Shown one piece after another: positions 8,011-16,288 of a DNA stretch of 64,000 bases. Location: contig JAVJRN010000075.1 in the NCBI GenBank assembly GCA_040218415.1, positions 1 through 64,000 on the forward strand, read 5' to 3'. The stretch's first letter is position 1. Each line of letters opens with the position of its first letter. The notes under the pieces are model-generated. The model saw only the letters and a list, made by a program, of their open reading frames with translations. It was not told where the DNA came from and did no database searches. Source of the stretch: JAVJRN01 sp040218415. Its GTDB lineage: Bacteria; Bacteroidota; Bacteroidia; Cytophagales; Cyclobacteriaceae. The position numbers and the translations under genes are program-made.

Positions 8011-9048
8011 ATGGAAATAGGAATAGACAGCTTCGCAGGTGCAAGCATAGACCCGAGCACAGGAAATTATACTGATCCTGCCAAAGACATGCACCAGCTT
8101 CTGGACAGAATGGCGTTTGCTGATGAGATGGGCTTGGACTCATTTGCCATCGGTGAGCACTACCGAAAGGATTTTTTAGATTCCGCAAATGCCGTCATCC
8201 TTGCAGCGGCAGCTTCCAGAACCAAAAGGATCAAACTAGGCAGTGCGGTGACTGTACTAAGTTCTGCAGATCCGGTTCGTGTTTTCCAAAATTTCGCCAC
8301 GCTGGATTTGATTTCCAATGGTAGAGCTGAGATTGTGGTAGGTAGGGGTTCATTTATAGACTCCTTTCCGCTATTTGGTTTTGATATGAAAGATTATGGC
8401 GATTTATTCGAAGAGAAAATCGAGCTTTTGCTCAAAATAAGAGCCAATGAACGCGTTACTTGGTCAGGTAAATTCCGACCAGCCTTGGAGAATCAGGCGA
8501 TCTATCCTCGTCCTTTGCAAAAAGAAATCCCAATATATCGTGGAGTTGGTGGTTCTCCTGCCTCTTTCGTGAAGGCGGGAAAGCAAGGTGTACCACTCAT
8601 GGTTGCTGTGATTGGAGGACAAACGCATCGCTTTAGATCACTCATCGATCTTTACAAACAATCGTATCGGGACGCTGGTCACCCTGAAGAAAAGATGAAA
8701 ATTGGTTTGCACTCTTTAGGTTTTGTTGGCGCGAGCCAAACTGAAGCGCTGGAGACCTATTATCCCGGATATGCGAAGATGTTTAACAACATTGGTAAAG
8801 AAAGAGGCTGGGCTCCCGTGACCCGAGCGAGCTTCGATGCTCAGTCTGATTATCTTGGTGCAATAGTGGTAGGTGATCCTGCGCAAGTAGCCGAAAAGAT
8901 CGTGCGGCACAGCGAAGCACTGGGAGGAGTAGATCGATTTACTTTTCAGATGGATAACCCTTTGCTCACTCATGAGCAGCTGATGAAAGCCATTGAGTTG
9001 ATTGGGAAAGAGGTGATTCCAAGGGTGAGGGAAATGGTTGGGAAATAG
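8011..9048 (+). CDS. LLM-class flavin-dependent oxidoreductase (luciferase-like)
   Basis: 345 residues of the bacterial luciferase-like TIM-barrel family. Visible marks are DEMGLDSFAIGEHYRKDF near 38-56, the strand IKLGSAVTVLSSADPVRVFQNFATLDLISNGRAEIVVGRGSF (about 74-115), and the C-terminal GDPAQVAEKIVRHSEALGGVDRFTFQMD. These proteins use reduced FMN, often supplied by an FMN reductase such as the one encoded at 5037. Substrate unknown. A 135-bp gap separates it from DoxX, so it probably has its own promoter, and a hairpin follows it at 9135. Confidence 0.88.
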   Translation: MEIGIDSFAGASIDPSTGNYTDPAKDMHQLLDRMAFADEMGLDSFAIGEHYRKDFLDSANAVILAAAASRTKRIKLGSAVTVLSSADPVRVFQNFATLDLISNGRAEIVVGRGSFIDSFPLFGFDMKDYGDLFEEKIELLLKIRANERVTWSGKFRPALENQAIYPRPLQKEIPIYRGVGGSPASFVKAGKQGVPLMVAVIGGQTHRFRSLIDLYKQSYRDAGHPEEKMKIGLHSLGFVGASQTEALETYYPGYAKMFNNIGKERGWAPVTRASFDAQSDYLGAIVVGDPAQVAEKIVRHSEALGGVDRFTFQMDNPLLTHEQLMKAIELIGKEVIPRVREMVGK

Positions 9049-9134
9049 TATTAAACTGAGTTCGATTAATAAGGCATTTAAATCAGCGTTAAAACCGCCT
9101 TTGCGAAATAAGAACCGATTAAAATGAGGTTTTT

Positions 9135-9177
9135 ATTGAAGCAATCTCACCTTCCTAGCAGATTGCTTCAATTTTCT
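9135..9177 (+). terminator. Hairpin terminator after the LLM oxidoreductase
   Basis: Perfect 13-bp arms ATTGAAGCAATCT (9135-9147) and AGATTGCTTCAAT (9160-9172) around a 12-base loop, followed by TTTCT. This lies 86 bp past the stop at 9048. The rest of the 436-bp gap to 9485 shows no ORF with family-like features and no RNA gene that I can recognise. Confidence 0.6.
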
Positions 9178-9485
9178 AGTCTCTTCAAGCTTAAAAAATA
9201 TCGCATTGACTCTAGAACGAATACTGAACAAGCGAACTCAGGTTACTAAGAGGTGGTAACAGTCTTTTGATCATTTTCAGGTATAATTCTTTAAAATGAT
9301 GATCGAACTGACCCAGAATATCCTCTTGTTCATTTGGAGCGAGAGATTCCTTCTGGCTATGATTATATAAGGAAGGAAACCTAAGCTTACACTAAAAATT
9401 TGTTGCTATCACTGATTTCAAAAAACTATACTGCCAATCTTGCTTAACCATATAAATTGAACTTCTAAAGCCACGTGGGTAAAGG

Positions 9486-10037
9486 TTATTTCATTTTACT
9501 CAAGCCAACTTTTTTCCTTCTTTTGTTGATTCCATCAGGGTCTTGGATGGGAAATGGTTCCAGTTTGCCATCGACCATTCGAGATTGCGTTCCGTAAATT
9601 TGCAGTTGTCCATCTTGAACCAATATTCGGTCTTTCATAGTGGCCATGTCTGAGCGTTGAGAGGAGCCTTCCTCAGCAGATTGTTCTAAAAGTGGAAAAT
9701 ACTTTTTTCTTGTCGCATTGTCGGGCGCGTGTTGTATCACAAGAAATAAAGTTTGATTGCCCGTGTTGCCTATTTTTTTCTTCCCCAACCACCCATATTG
9801 GTCAATGATAGAAATAACAAAATCCAATGAGAGAGCATCAAATTCCGAGATTTTACTATTCAAAGAGTCCATTTGTGGAGAATCGAAACCGTATTCTTTG
9901 ATTATTGGCATCACCTTACTTCTTAGTCTTAGGCTTTGATGATTAATTTCTTCGAGTTGTCGCTCGATGGCTTCAAAATCTTGTGAAAAGGAAGGGAGCG
10001 TGCATAACAGACCAAAAACGAATAGAAGATTTTTCAT
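9486..10037 (-). CDS. Secreted DUF6624-like protein
   Basis: 183 residues from the Met at 10037, which begins a clean signal peptide (MKNLLFVFGLLCTLPSFSQ). The frame is open upstream to 10112 but without signal-like sequence. The mature part has a coiled helical start (ERQLEEINHQSLRLRSKVMPIIKEYGF), then DQYGWLGKKKIGNTGNQTLFLVIQHAP and a C-terminal QLQIYGTQ...PFPIQDPDGINKRRKKVGL. That YGTQ...P-DPxxxNxRR ending is typical of the uncharacterised DUF6624 family found across Bacteroidota. Function unknown; exported to the periplasm by inference. Confidence 0.75.
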   Translation of the reverse strand: MKNLLFVFGLLCTLPSFSQDFEAIERQLEEINHQSLRLRSKVMPIIKEYGFDSPQMDSLNSKISEFDALSLDFVISIIDQYGWLGKKKIGNTGNQTLFLVIQHAPDNATRKKYFPLLEQSAEEGSSQRSDMATMKDRILVQDGQLQIYGTQSRMVDGKLEPFPIQDPDGINKRRKKVGLSKMK

Positions 10038-10201
10038 TGGGCAAAGATTATCCATTACCTCGAATGATGCGCGATAGTTTCTCCATTTGTTAAAGCATGC
10101 AACAGAGTACATCCTATCAGATCATCTAAGTTTTGCAGAAACAATAAACGCCAATAGAAAAAGTCTCCAAGAGCTTTGTTTTTCTAGTCAAAGCCAAAAC
10201 C

Positions 10202-13200
10202 CTAACGTATCACCCTCTGAGTAACTGATTCTGTACCGATGGTTATTTTCAAAAGATAGACAGCTTTTGGCAATTCATATAAATCAAAACTGACTTCATG
10301 TTTATTGATTTGATCGGCTTTTATTTTCACCTCTTTGCCTGACAAATCAGTCATTTCATAGGCGATCTTCCTCTCAGTAAGTCGTTTAGAATATACACTG
10401 AGTTTATAGCCTGACTCGGCAGTAACTGGGTTCGGTGAAAACGTAAACGTGGTTTTCAGCCTTTTTACAGTCAAGGTCTCATCGCTTAAGCCATCCAACC
10501 AAAGTGCCCATTCACTGGGATTCACACGAGATTTCCTTACTACTCCGTAAACGCCAAAAGACTCTTGAGGCGCTGAAAGCATAAAAGCCGCTGATCGTAC
10601 ATCCACATAAAGTCTCACTTCATTGATAGTCAGCACCTCAAACCCTTCCATGAGACTGCCCCAATTGCTTGGGTTTTTCAAGCTAATATCTTCAAGTTTT
10701 ACCGGGCGCGACTCCAAGTCTGCCGAGATCGTAGTGACTGTTTCATATTCGATATCAGAATTAGACGCGAAGGAGCGCAGTGAATCATACCTGATGGTAA
10801 TCAATCCGCTGTTTTCCGAGATTTCGCCAACGACCACTACCGAATCTCCGAGCCCAATTGTTTGCTTAGAAGTGGCTCTTAATGCTGCCAGACCTTTTTC
10901 ATTTCCTCCAAAAGAAATATCTACCCCTCTGTCGCTGTAATTGCTGCTAAATACTTTGCCCACGACACGCGCATACACGCCCAAGGAGTCGATGACACCT
11001 GCATTATTTCTAGTGGCTATTTGATCAGCGGTGTAGGTAGGTATGGCAGACATTCCATTGTTTGGTAAGCGATAATTTGCAATGGAACCATCGGCTGCAC
11101 TGATCGTGTAAAAATTCTTTCGATCATTGGAGAAAGCGAGTCCCCGCTGATCGGGGCTTTCTATTTCATCCAGTGGAAGTGACCAGGATAGACCTTTTTC
11201 AAAATCTCGATAGACCAACATCGGTGGGATAGAGGACCGATTGGTCAGATACCAAAACTGACCGTTTTCACCTGCTGTGATGGAGTTGCAGCCACCTTGA
11301 GAGACTGACTCTATTACTTCATATGGTTCAAAACTTACCCCATCTGCACTGTTATAGACATGGATTTTGTTTCCGGAGCTGGCGGGAAGTACCATCCATT
11401 TTCCATCCTTAGAGAGCGCAGCGCTTCTTGATAAGGCCCGTCCAGCCAGAAGAAAGTCTTGCTCTTGACCTAAGATCACTTTGTATTCAGAACCTTCACG
11501 CTCAAGAAGATATTGCTTATTTCCAGTTACACTGGCAACAAAGACACGCCCCTGAGTATCGACGGTTGGGTTGGTAAAACTGGTGTTGCCTTCCCAAAAA
11601 GCTACTGGTTCTCCCGAGTCTGGATCGAAACAATAGATATCAGAGTTTTCGTTGATGATCAAAATGAAACCTTCCTCATCAGCACCCATTCCTCTGATGT
11701 TTTCCACTGGCACAGTCTTATTGCCGTAAGTAAGACTGGTTACTGCGGGCAAATCATCATTTGAGTATTGCAGCGCTTGGGAATTTAATCGATAAGGCGT
11801 GCCATTTGGATTGGTGACTCGAAAGCCGCTACCACTGCCAAATGCGCCGTGCCAAATGCGATTATTTTTATCAACCGCAATGCCATGACCATTGGAAGCA
11901 GTGGTGAAAACCTGAAAATCGGCATTGTAGCGATATGCAGGTGCCAAAATCTGAATAGGCACATCTGCCGGATCCTCGGTCACTTCCACGATAAATGCCG
12001 TGGTTTCGCTTGTAGTAATATGGCTACCATCACTGACAATCACTCGATGGTAAAACGTGCCTTCTTTGGCTCCTTCCAAAAACTCTACAAGCATGCCTTC
12101 TGTAATGAGCTGATAAAAATTGGTGCGACCTGTTGGTGCATTGACGAGGAGATTTTCAAATTTGTCGTCCAAAGACAACTGATATATATAGGTGACGGGG
12201 TTTCGTTCAGGATCACGTACTTCTTCCCATTTCACCCTAAAAACACCTTGATTATCACGAATCAGCAATGTGTCGGTTTCTTTTTGTGTTTCAAACTTTG
12301 CCGCACTCGGCGCATGATTGGTTTTGGCATAGATTTGAGTCCTCAATGCTCCCTCTGGATAGTCACTTGTTTTGATTAAAACATAGTAAGCGCCAGCTGC
12401 AAAAAGGTCTCTCGTTGCGGCATCTAATTCAATCGTTGTGGTGAATGTCCCTGATGTAGAAGTGATCGGCGACACAGTTACTTCAAAAGCGAGTGACCCA
12501 TTGCTTGCATGCTGTCCTTGATAAATAGCTATGGCATTGGGCTCGTTGGAGAGATCACTGGTTAAGTTTTCGTAATTCCCAACTATTTCCAGTTGATTGT
12601 TGGGCAAGTGAGTAGTTTCCACGATTCCACTTCCACTAACATCGACTTTTCCGAGATGCACGGCAGACAAATTACCCCGGCCATTGACGGTTGTATTCAA
12701 GTCTCTACGAATCAGAAAACCATTGAAGCCTTCGATAATCTCCGGCAACATTGTTTCCTCGACAATCGGAAGTACGTCAGGCAAAGCGTCGGGTAGCTTG
12801 AAGGTGTTGTAGATCAAAGTATCCTCTTCGGCGAAAAGGTCAATCAAAGTGAAGCTATTGAAAGCTTCGTCATTGGTTCCCAAAAGCTGTCGTTCACCTG
12901 GCCCAGTAGCTCCGGCGTTCATCAAGTCCACTGCTCCGCGCTTGGCTGGATAGTACGCATGGTGATGACCACTGAAATAGGTGTGAACGTCCATTGCTTC
13001 CATCATTTCTAGTAAGGCATCAGCATTGCTGAGCACATTGCCTGATCCGTTGCGCTCGGCAGCTACAGCATAAAGCGGCAAGTGACCAATAATGAAACGG
13101 TATTTAGCGTTCTTTGCGGCAGTGCTTTCCAATTGCTCACGTACCCAAGCTAGCTCATCTGAGGAGATATTGGCATCTGTGGCATCCCAAGAAACCATGA

Positions 13201-15625
13201 AAAGATCTCCATTTTCTTTTTCCATAAAGGACTGATAAAATGGATAATGCGTGGTGTCAATAGGGAAATATCTAGGAAAATGGTCGTCTACTTCCCAATA
13301 CTTTTTAGCAGCTTCTCTGTCTATTGTCAGAGCCGCATCGTGATTTCCCATGGTGAATGCAAAGGGGATATTTGCTGCGCGAAGTGGCCCAGCGACAGCC
13401 GTCTCAAAGCCTGCCCACATGGCATCCACTTGAGCCGAGGAAAGTGAAGTGGACTGACCTGCAATCATATCGCCTCCGCAAATCACCAAATCAGGGGAGT
13501 AGTTTGGCATTCTGGCAATCAAATCGGTGACACGTTTTTCATAATTGACATTGCCAAAACTCCCGTTGAAATCGCTGATCACGGCAATACGAAGGTCTCC
13601 TTTTGCTGGGGACGTTTTTAAAACGATCGATCGATCTCCTTTTTCTCCTTCATTTGTTGTTATTTCCAGACGCAAAGTCACCGACTGGTTGGCGCGATCT
13701 ACTACTTTATAGGTGACTTGCTCGGACATGGTCGTGCCAGATAAAGGAGTTGCATCACCAACTTGGACTTCTTCTTCGCCATTTTTTTTGAAAAGCGTCA
13801 AAGTAGAAAAATGGCTGGTAGCACTGGCTGGCAAAACGGCAGATATATCCAGCACCACCTCCTGATTGGTGACGACATCCAATACATCCAAATTCGGGGA
13901 AAACGTAATCGTGAATGAGCGCAAATTCGCAATGAAGGTTTTAATCACTTCTCTGCCTTTTTCATCAGTCAGTCGGAAAGTGTAAATCAATTGGTCACTT
14001 GGGCTATTGAGCTCGAAATCAAAATTATTGACGTAGTTCAGGCCATCGATATCCAAATCAGCAAGTTCCTGCTCAGGGTTGATGCCATCTGAAACGGAAA
14101 TCGCCAATCGTTGAAGTTTGATTCCTGAGTTGGGAGATTGTGCTGTCAGTGATATTTGGAGTTTTTCACCTCTGATGAAATTTCCAGCACTCGCTCCTGC
14201 AAAGGTCAAGCTTGGCTTACTCTCCGCAACTTTTTTTACCTGAATAGCGTCCACGGTGACCAACCCTCCATCAGAGACCAAGTCGGAAACGAAGAGAGAA
14301 TCTTTTGGTCCAAGGTGAAAAGTCCCAATTAAATTGAATTGGTTGGCTCCTGAACTGGCTGCTTGATTCACTCTGATGGTGTCATTTGGTAAGCCATCTT
14401 TCGCGATGATATAGGGCGTTTCTGTTGATCTATTGCTCGATGGCACCCACCAGGCAGTTACTTCGTATTCTGCTGGAGACAAATCTTTAAAGCTATAGGC
14501 TACATAGCTGCTGCCATCACCCGGTGACTTGTATCGGGCTTTAGATTCCCCATAAAATCCAGAATTGGCTGTCTCAAGCCATTCACTATTGACTTCCACA
14601 TAGGTATTTGTGTTTTCGGTATCGAAGGTTTTTCTCTTTTGCATCACCAAAAAAGCTGAAGGCACGGCACGCATGTTTCCATCGCTGGGAACATTCAGCA
14701 ATAGATCGTTGACTACCATGGCTGAAGATCCACCTCCGTCAAGGTTCATTGCCTCCACTGCGCCTAATTCGATCATGATTTGCGCCAGTTCAGGTAAAGA
14801 AGCGCCCACACTTACAGCAGGCGATCTCCCATCCACAACGAGTAGGATCACTTTTTGATCAGCCGTATAGCCAATGGCCGTGCGCGGTTCGCGCCCATTA
14901 TTGTTAACATTAATCAATTCCTCTGTGGCAGTCACTCTGATTTGGCCATTTTGTACCAAAACAGGTGATCCCCCAACAGCCGTCGCTACTTCCCAAAGAC
15001 TGCCTCCTTCTGGAAAAGTAGCCGAAGGTACCGGCTGAGGAGCAGTATTTAATGCGTTAGGACTAGGGTTTGGATAGGCGAAAGGTTTCGGCTGACCGCT
15101 GACACTATATACCCACGCAACATCTGGCTGCCCGGTATTTTTAATGGCAAATGCCCCACGCGTTGGATAATATGGAGTATTTACTCCATTGAAAGGGCGA
15201 TTTAGCGCTCGGATGTTGGGTACAAGTTCTTGTCCTTCATCCAAAACCAGACTGAAAGAATTATCACCCCCGAAAAAACCCGCATTGATCGCGACATACA
15301 CTTCATCTTCTTCGTTGGTGGAAAAGGTACGTGGCGTCAGCCGTGCACCATCCGATAATGCAGCTTTAAAACGAATGTTGTCATCCGAAGCATCCACAAT
15401 GGCATAGAAAGCCGTGAAAGGTGAGCCGTTGGGATTTGGTGTTTTTGTCTGGTAAACCTTTACTGATTCGCTGAGCGCCGCATTGATTGAATCTATAGGA
15501 GTCCAAACCAAATCAAAGGTTTGAGCTAAACCGACAGTACTTGCGCAAAATATCAGTATGAAAAAAAGTGCTTTGAGAAGCATTATTTGAAATGGGGGGT
15601 GAAGTGTTTTACGAGGGTATTTCAT
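10202..15625 (-). CDS. Giant T9SS protein: phosphodiester glycosidase + metallophosphoesterase + CHRD + propeller
   Basis: 1807 residues. A signal peptide (about 1-35) is followed by a phosphodiester-glycosidase (NAGPA/DUF2233) domain at about 75-330 with EPRTAIGYT and AMNLDGGGSSAMV. A golvesin/Xly-like domain (335-465) and Ig-like parts come next. A calcineurin-type metallophosphoesterase spans about 677-925: SDFN 684-687, GGDM 717-720, GNHD 760-763, GHLPL 847-851, GHHH 886-889. Then a CHRD domain (about 975-1110), an fn3-like segment, an NHL-like propeller (about 1220-1510), an OB-like domain, and a T9SS type A sorting domain (FSPNPV...LLKI). NAGPA enzymes release sugar from sugar-1-phosphodiesters. 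Joined to a phosphoesterase, the protein could dismantle phosphodiester-linked GlcNAc glycans at the cell surface. The alternative start at 15583 begins right at the hydrophobic leader. Catalytic pairing is inferred. Confidence 0.88.
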   Translation of the reverse strand: MKYPRKTLHPPFQIMLLKALFFILIFCASTVGLAQTFDLVWTPIDSINAALSESVKVYQTKTPNPNGSPFTAFYAIVDASDDNIRFKAALSDGARLTPRTFSTNEEDEVYVAINAGFFGGDNSFSLVLDEGQELVPNIRALNRPFNGVNTPYYPTRGAFAIKNTGQPDVAWVYSVSGQPKPFAYPNPSPNALNTAPQPVPSATFPEGGSLWEVATAVGGSPVLVQNGQIRVTATEELINVNNNGREPRTAIGYTADQKVILLVVDGRSPAVSVGASLPELAQIMIELGAVEAMNLDGGGSSAMVVNDLLLNVPSDGNMRAVPSAFLVMQKRKTFDTENTNTYVEVNSEWLETANSGFYGESKARYKSPGDGSSYVAYSFKDLSPAEYEVTAWWVPSSNRSTETPYIIAKDGLPNDTIRVNQAASSGANQFNLIGTFHLGPKDSLFVSDLVSDGGLVTVDAIQVKKVAESKPSLTFAGASAGNFIRGEKLQISLTAQSPNSGIKLQRLAISVSDGINPEQELADLDIDGLNYVNNFDFELNSPSDQLIYTFRLTDEKGREVIKTFIANLRSFTITFSPNLDVLDVVTNQEVVLDISAVLPASATSHFSTLTLFKKNGEEEVQVGDATPLSGTTMSEQVTYKVVDRANQSVTLRLEITTNEGEKGDRSIVLKTSPAKGDLRIAVISDFNGSFGNVNYEKRVTDLIARMPNYSPDLVICGGDMIAGQSTSLSSAQVDAMWAGFETAVAGPLRAANIPFAFTMGNHDAALTIDREAAKKYWEVDDHFPRYFPIDTTHYPFYQSFMEKENGDLFMVSWDATDANISSDELAWVREQLESTAAKNAKYRFIIGHLPLYAVAAERNGSGNVLSNADALLEMMEAMDVHTYFSGHHHAYYPAKRGAVDLMNAGATGPGERQLLGTNDEAFNSFTLIDLFAEEDTLIYNTFKLPDALPDVLPIVEETMLPEIIEGFNGFLIRRDLNTTVNGRGNLSAVHLGKVDVSGSGIVETTHLPNNQLEIVGNYENLTSDLSNEPNAIAIYQGQHASNGSLAFEVTVSPITSTSGTFTTTIELDAATRDLFAAGAYYVLIKTSDYPEGALRTQIYAKTNHAPSAAKFETQKETDTLLIRDNQGVFRVKWEEVRDPERNPVTYIYQLSLDDKFENLLVNAPTGRTNFYQLITEGMLVEFLEGAKEGTFYHRVIVSDGSHITTSETTAFIVEVTEDPADVPIQILAPAYRYNADFQVFTTASNGHGIAVDKNNRIWHGAFGSGSGFRVTNPNGTPYRLNSQALQYSNDDLPAVTSLTYGNKTVPVENIRGMGADEEGFILIINENSDIYCFDPDSGEPVAFWEGNTSFTNPTVDTQGRVFVASVTGNKQYLLEREGSEYKVILGQEQDFLLAGRALSRSAALSKDGKWMVLPASSGNKIHVYNSADGVSFEPYEVIESVSQGGCNSITAGENGQFWYLTNRSSIPPMLVYRDFEKGLSWSLPLDEIESPDQRGLAFSNDRKNFYTISAADGSIANYRLPNNGMSAIPTYTADQIATRNNAGVIDSLGVYARVVGKVFSSNYSDRGVDISFGGNEKGLAALRATSKQTIGLGDSVVVVGEISENSGLITIRYDSLRSFASNSDIEYETVTTISADLESRPVKLEDISLKNPSNWGSLMEGFEVLTINEVRLYVDVRSAAFMLSAPQESFGVYGVVRKSRVNPSEWALWLDGLSDETLTVKRLKTTFTFSPNPVTAESGYKLSVYSKRLTERKIAYEMTDLSGKEVKIKADQINKHEVSFDLYELPKAVYLLKITIGTESVTQRVIR

Positions 15626-16288
15626 CCTTGTCGTTTTATTTTCTTAAGATCAGATGGAAAGAGAAAGAGGAGAATCGAGAGAATAGGTGGTTCTGACTGA
15701 GTAAAAAGGTCGGAAAAAGGCACACCGATGGAATTCCATTCAAGAGTGAGTTTTTATCATAATGAGAATATTGCGTTTTATCCATATGATGTGTTTTGCG
15801 TGAAAGCGCAAAGAAATGACGGTTAACGTGCAATTTTTCATCTTTGACTATTTTTTATACTAAGGTGTTATTGGCCATTTAATCTTTAAAAAAGCTTAAA
15901 ATCTCTGTCCATTCGGCCAATCAATGGCTTTGTTGAGAGAAGGAAGGTAAATACAGTTTTCAGTAACAGCAAAAATAGTTGGCATTAATATGCATTAATT
16001 CAATATTATCTCAAATTTAAAGTCTTAAACATGCAATTAAATGCAAAAAATGATTTAATTTCATCCTCAATAATGCATGAAAGTGCATGCTTTATGATTT
16101 TTTGGCTAGAAATATTGATTTTAAGGAAGCGAAAAGCAGATTTTAATCTGATTCGGGCAAAAAGCAGAGAAGCAGAATAAGGAAAAGATTGAATGATGGC
16201 AGCAAAGCGTTTGAATCATATTTCAACAGCCATGCCATCCAAAAGTGAAAAATTTAATTAAATATAATACACACTAAACTGACTAATT
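15626..16288. promoter_or_regulatory. 663-bp AT-rich divergent intergenic region with clustered ATGCAT-type motifs
   Basis: No credible gene lies between the giant glycosidase gene (minus) and the T9SS protein gene (plus). Between 15990 and 16090 the half-site TGCAT/ATGCA occurs five times: ATGCAT 15990-15995, ATGCA 16031-16035 and 16041-16045, ATGCAT 16073-16078, TGCATGC 16084-16090. A comparable cluster lies upstream of the SusC gene at 29546-29740. Clustering like this suggests a multi-site operator, but AT-rich DNA can give such words by chance. Confidence 0.4.
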
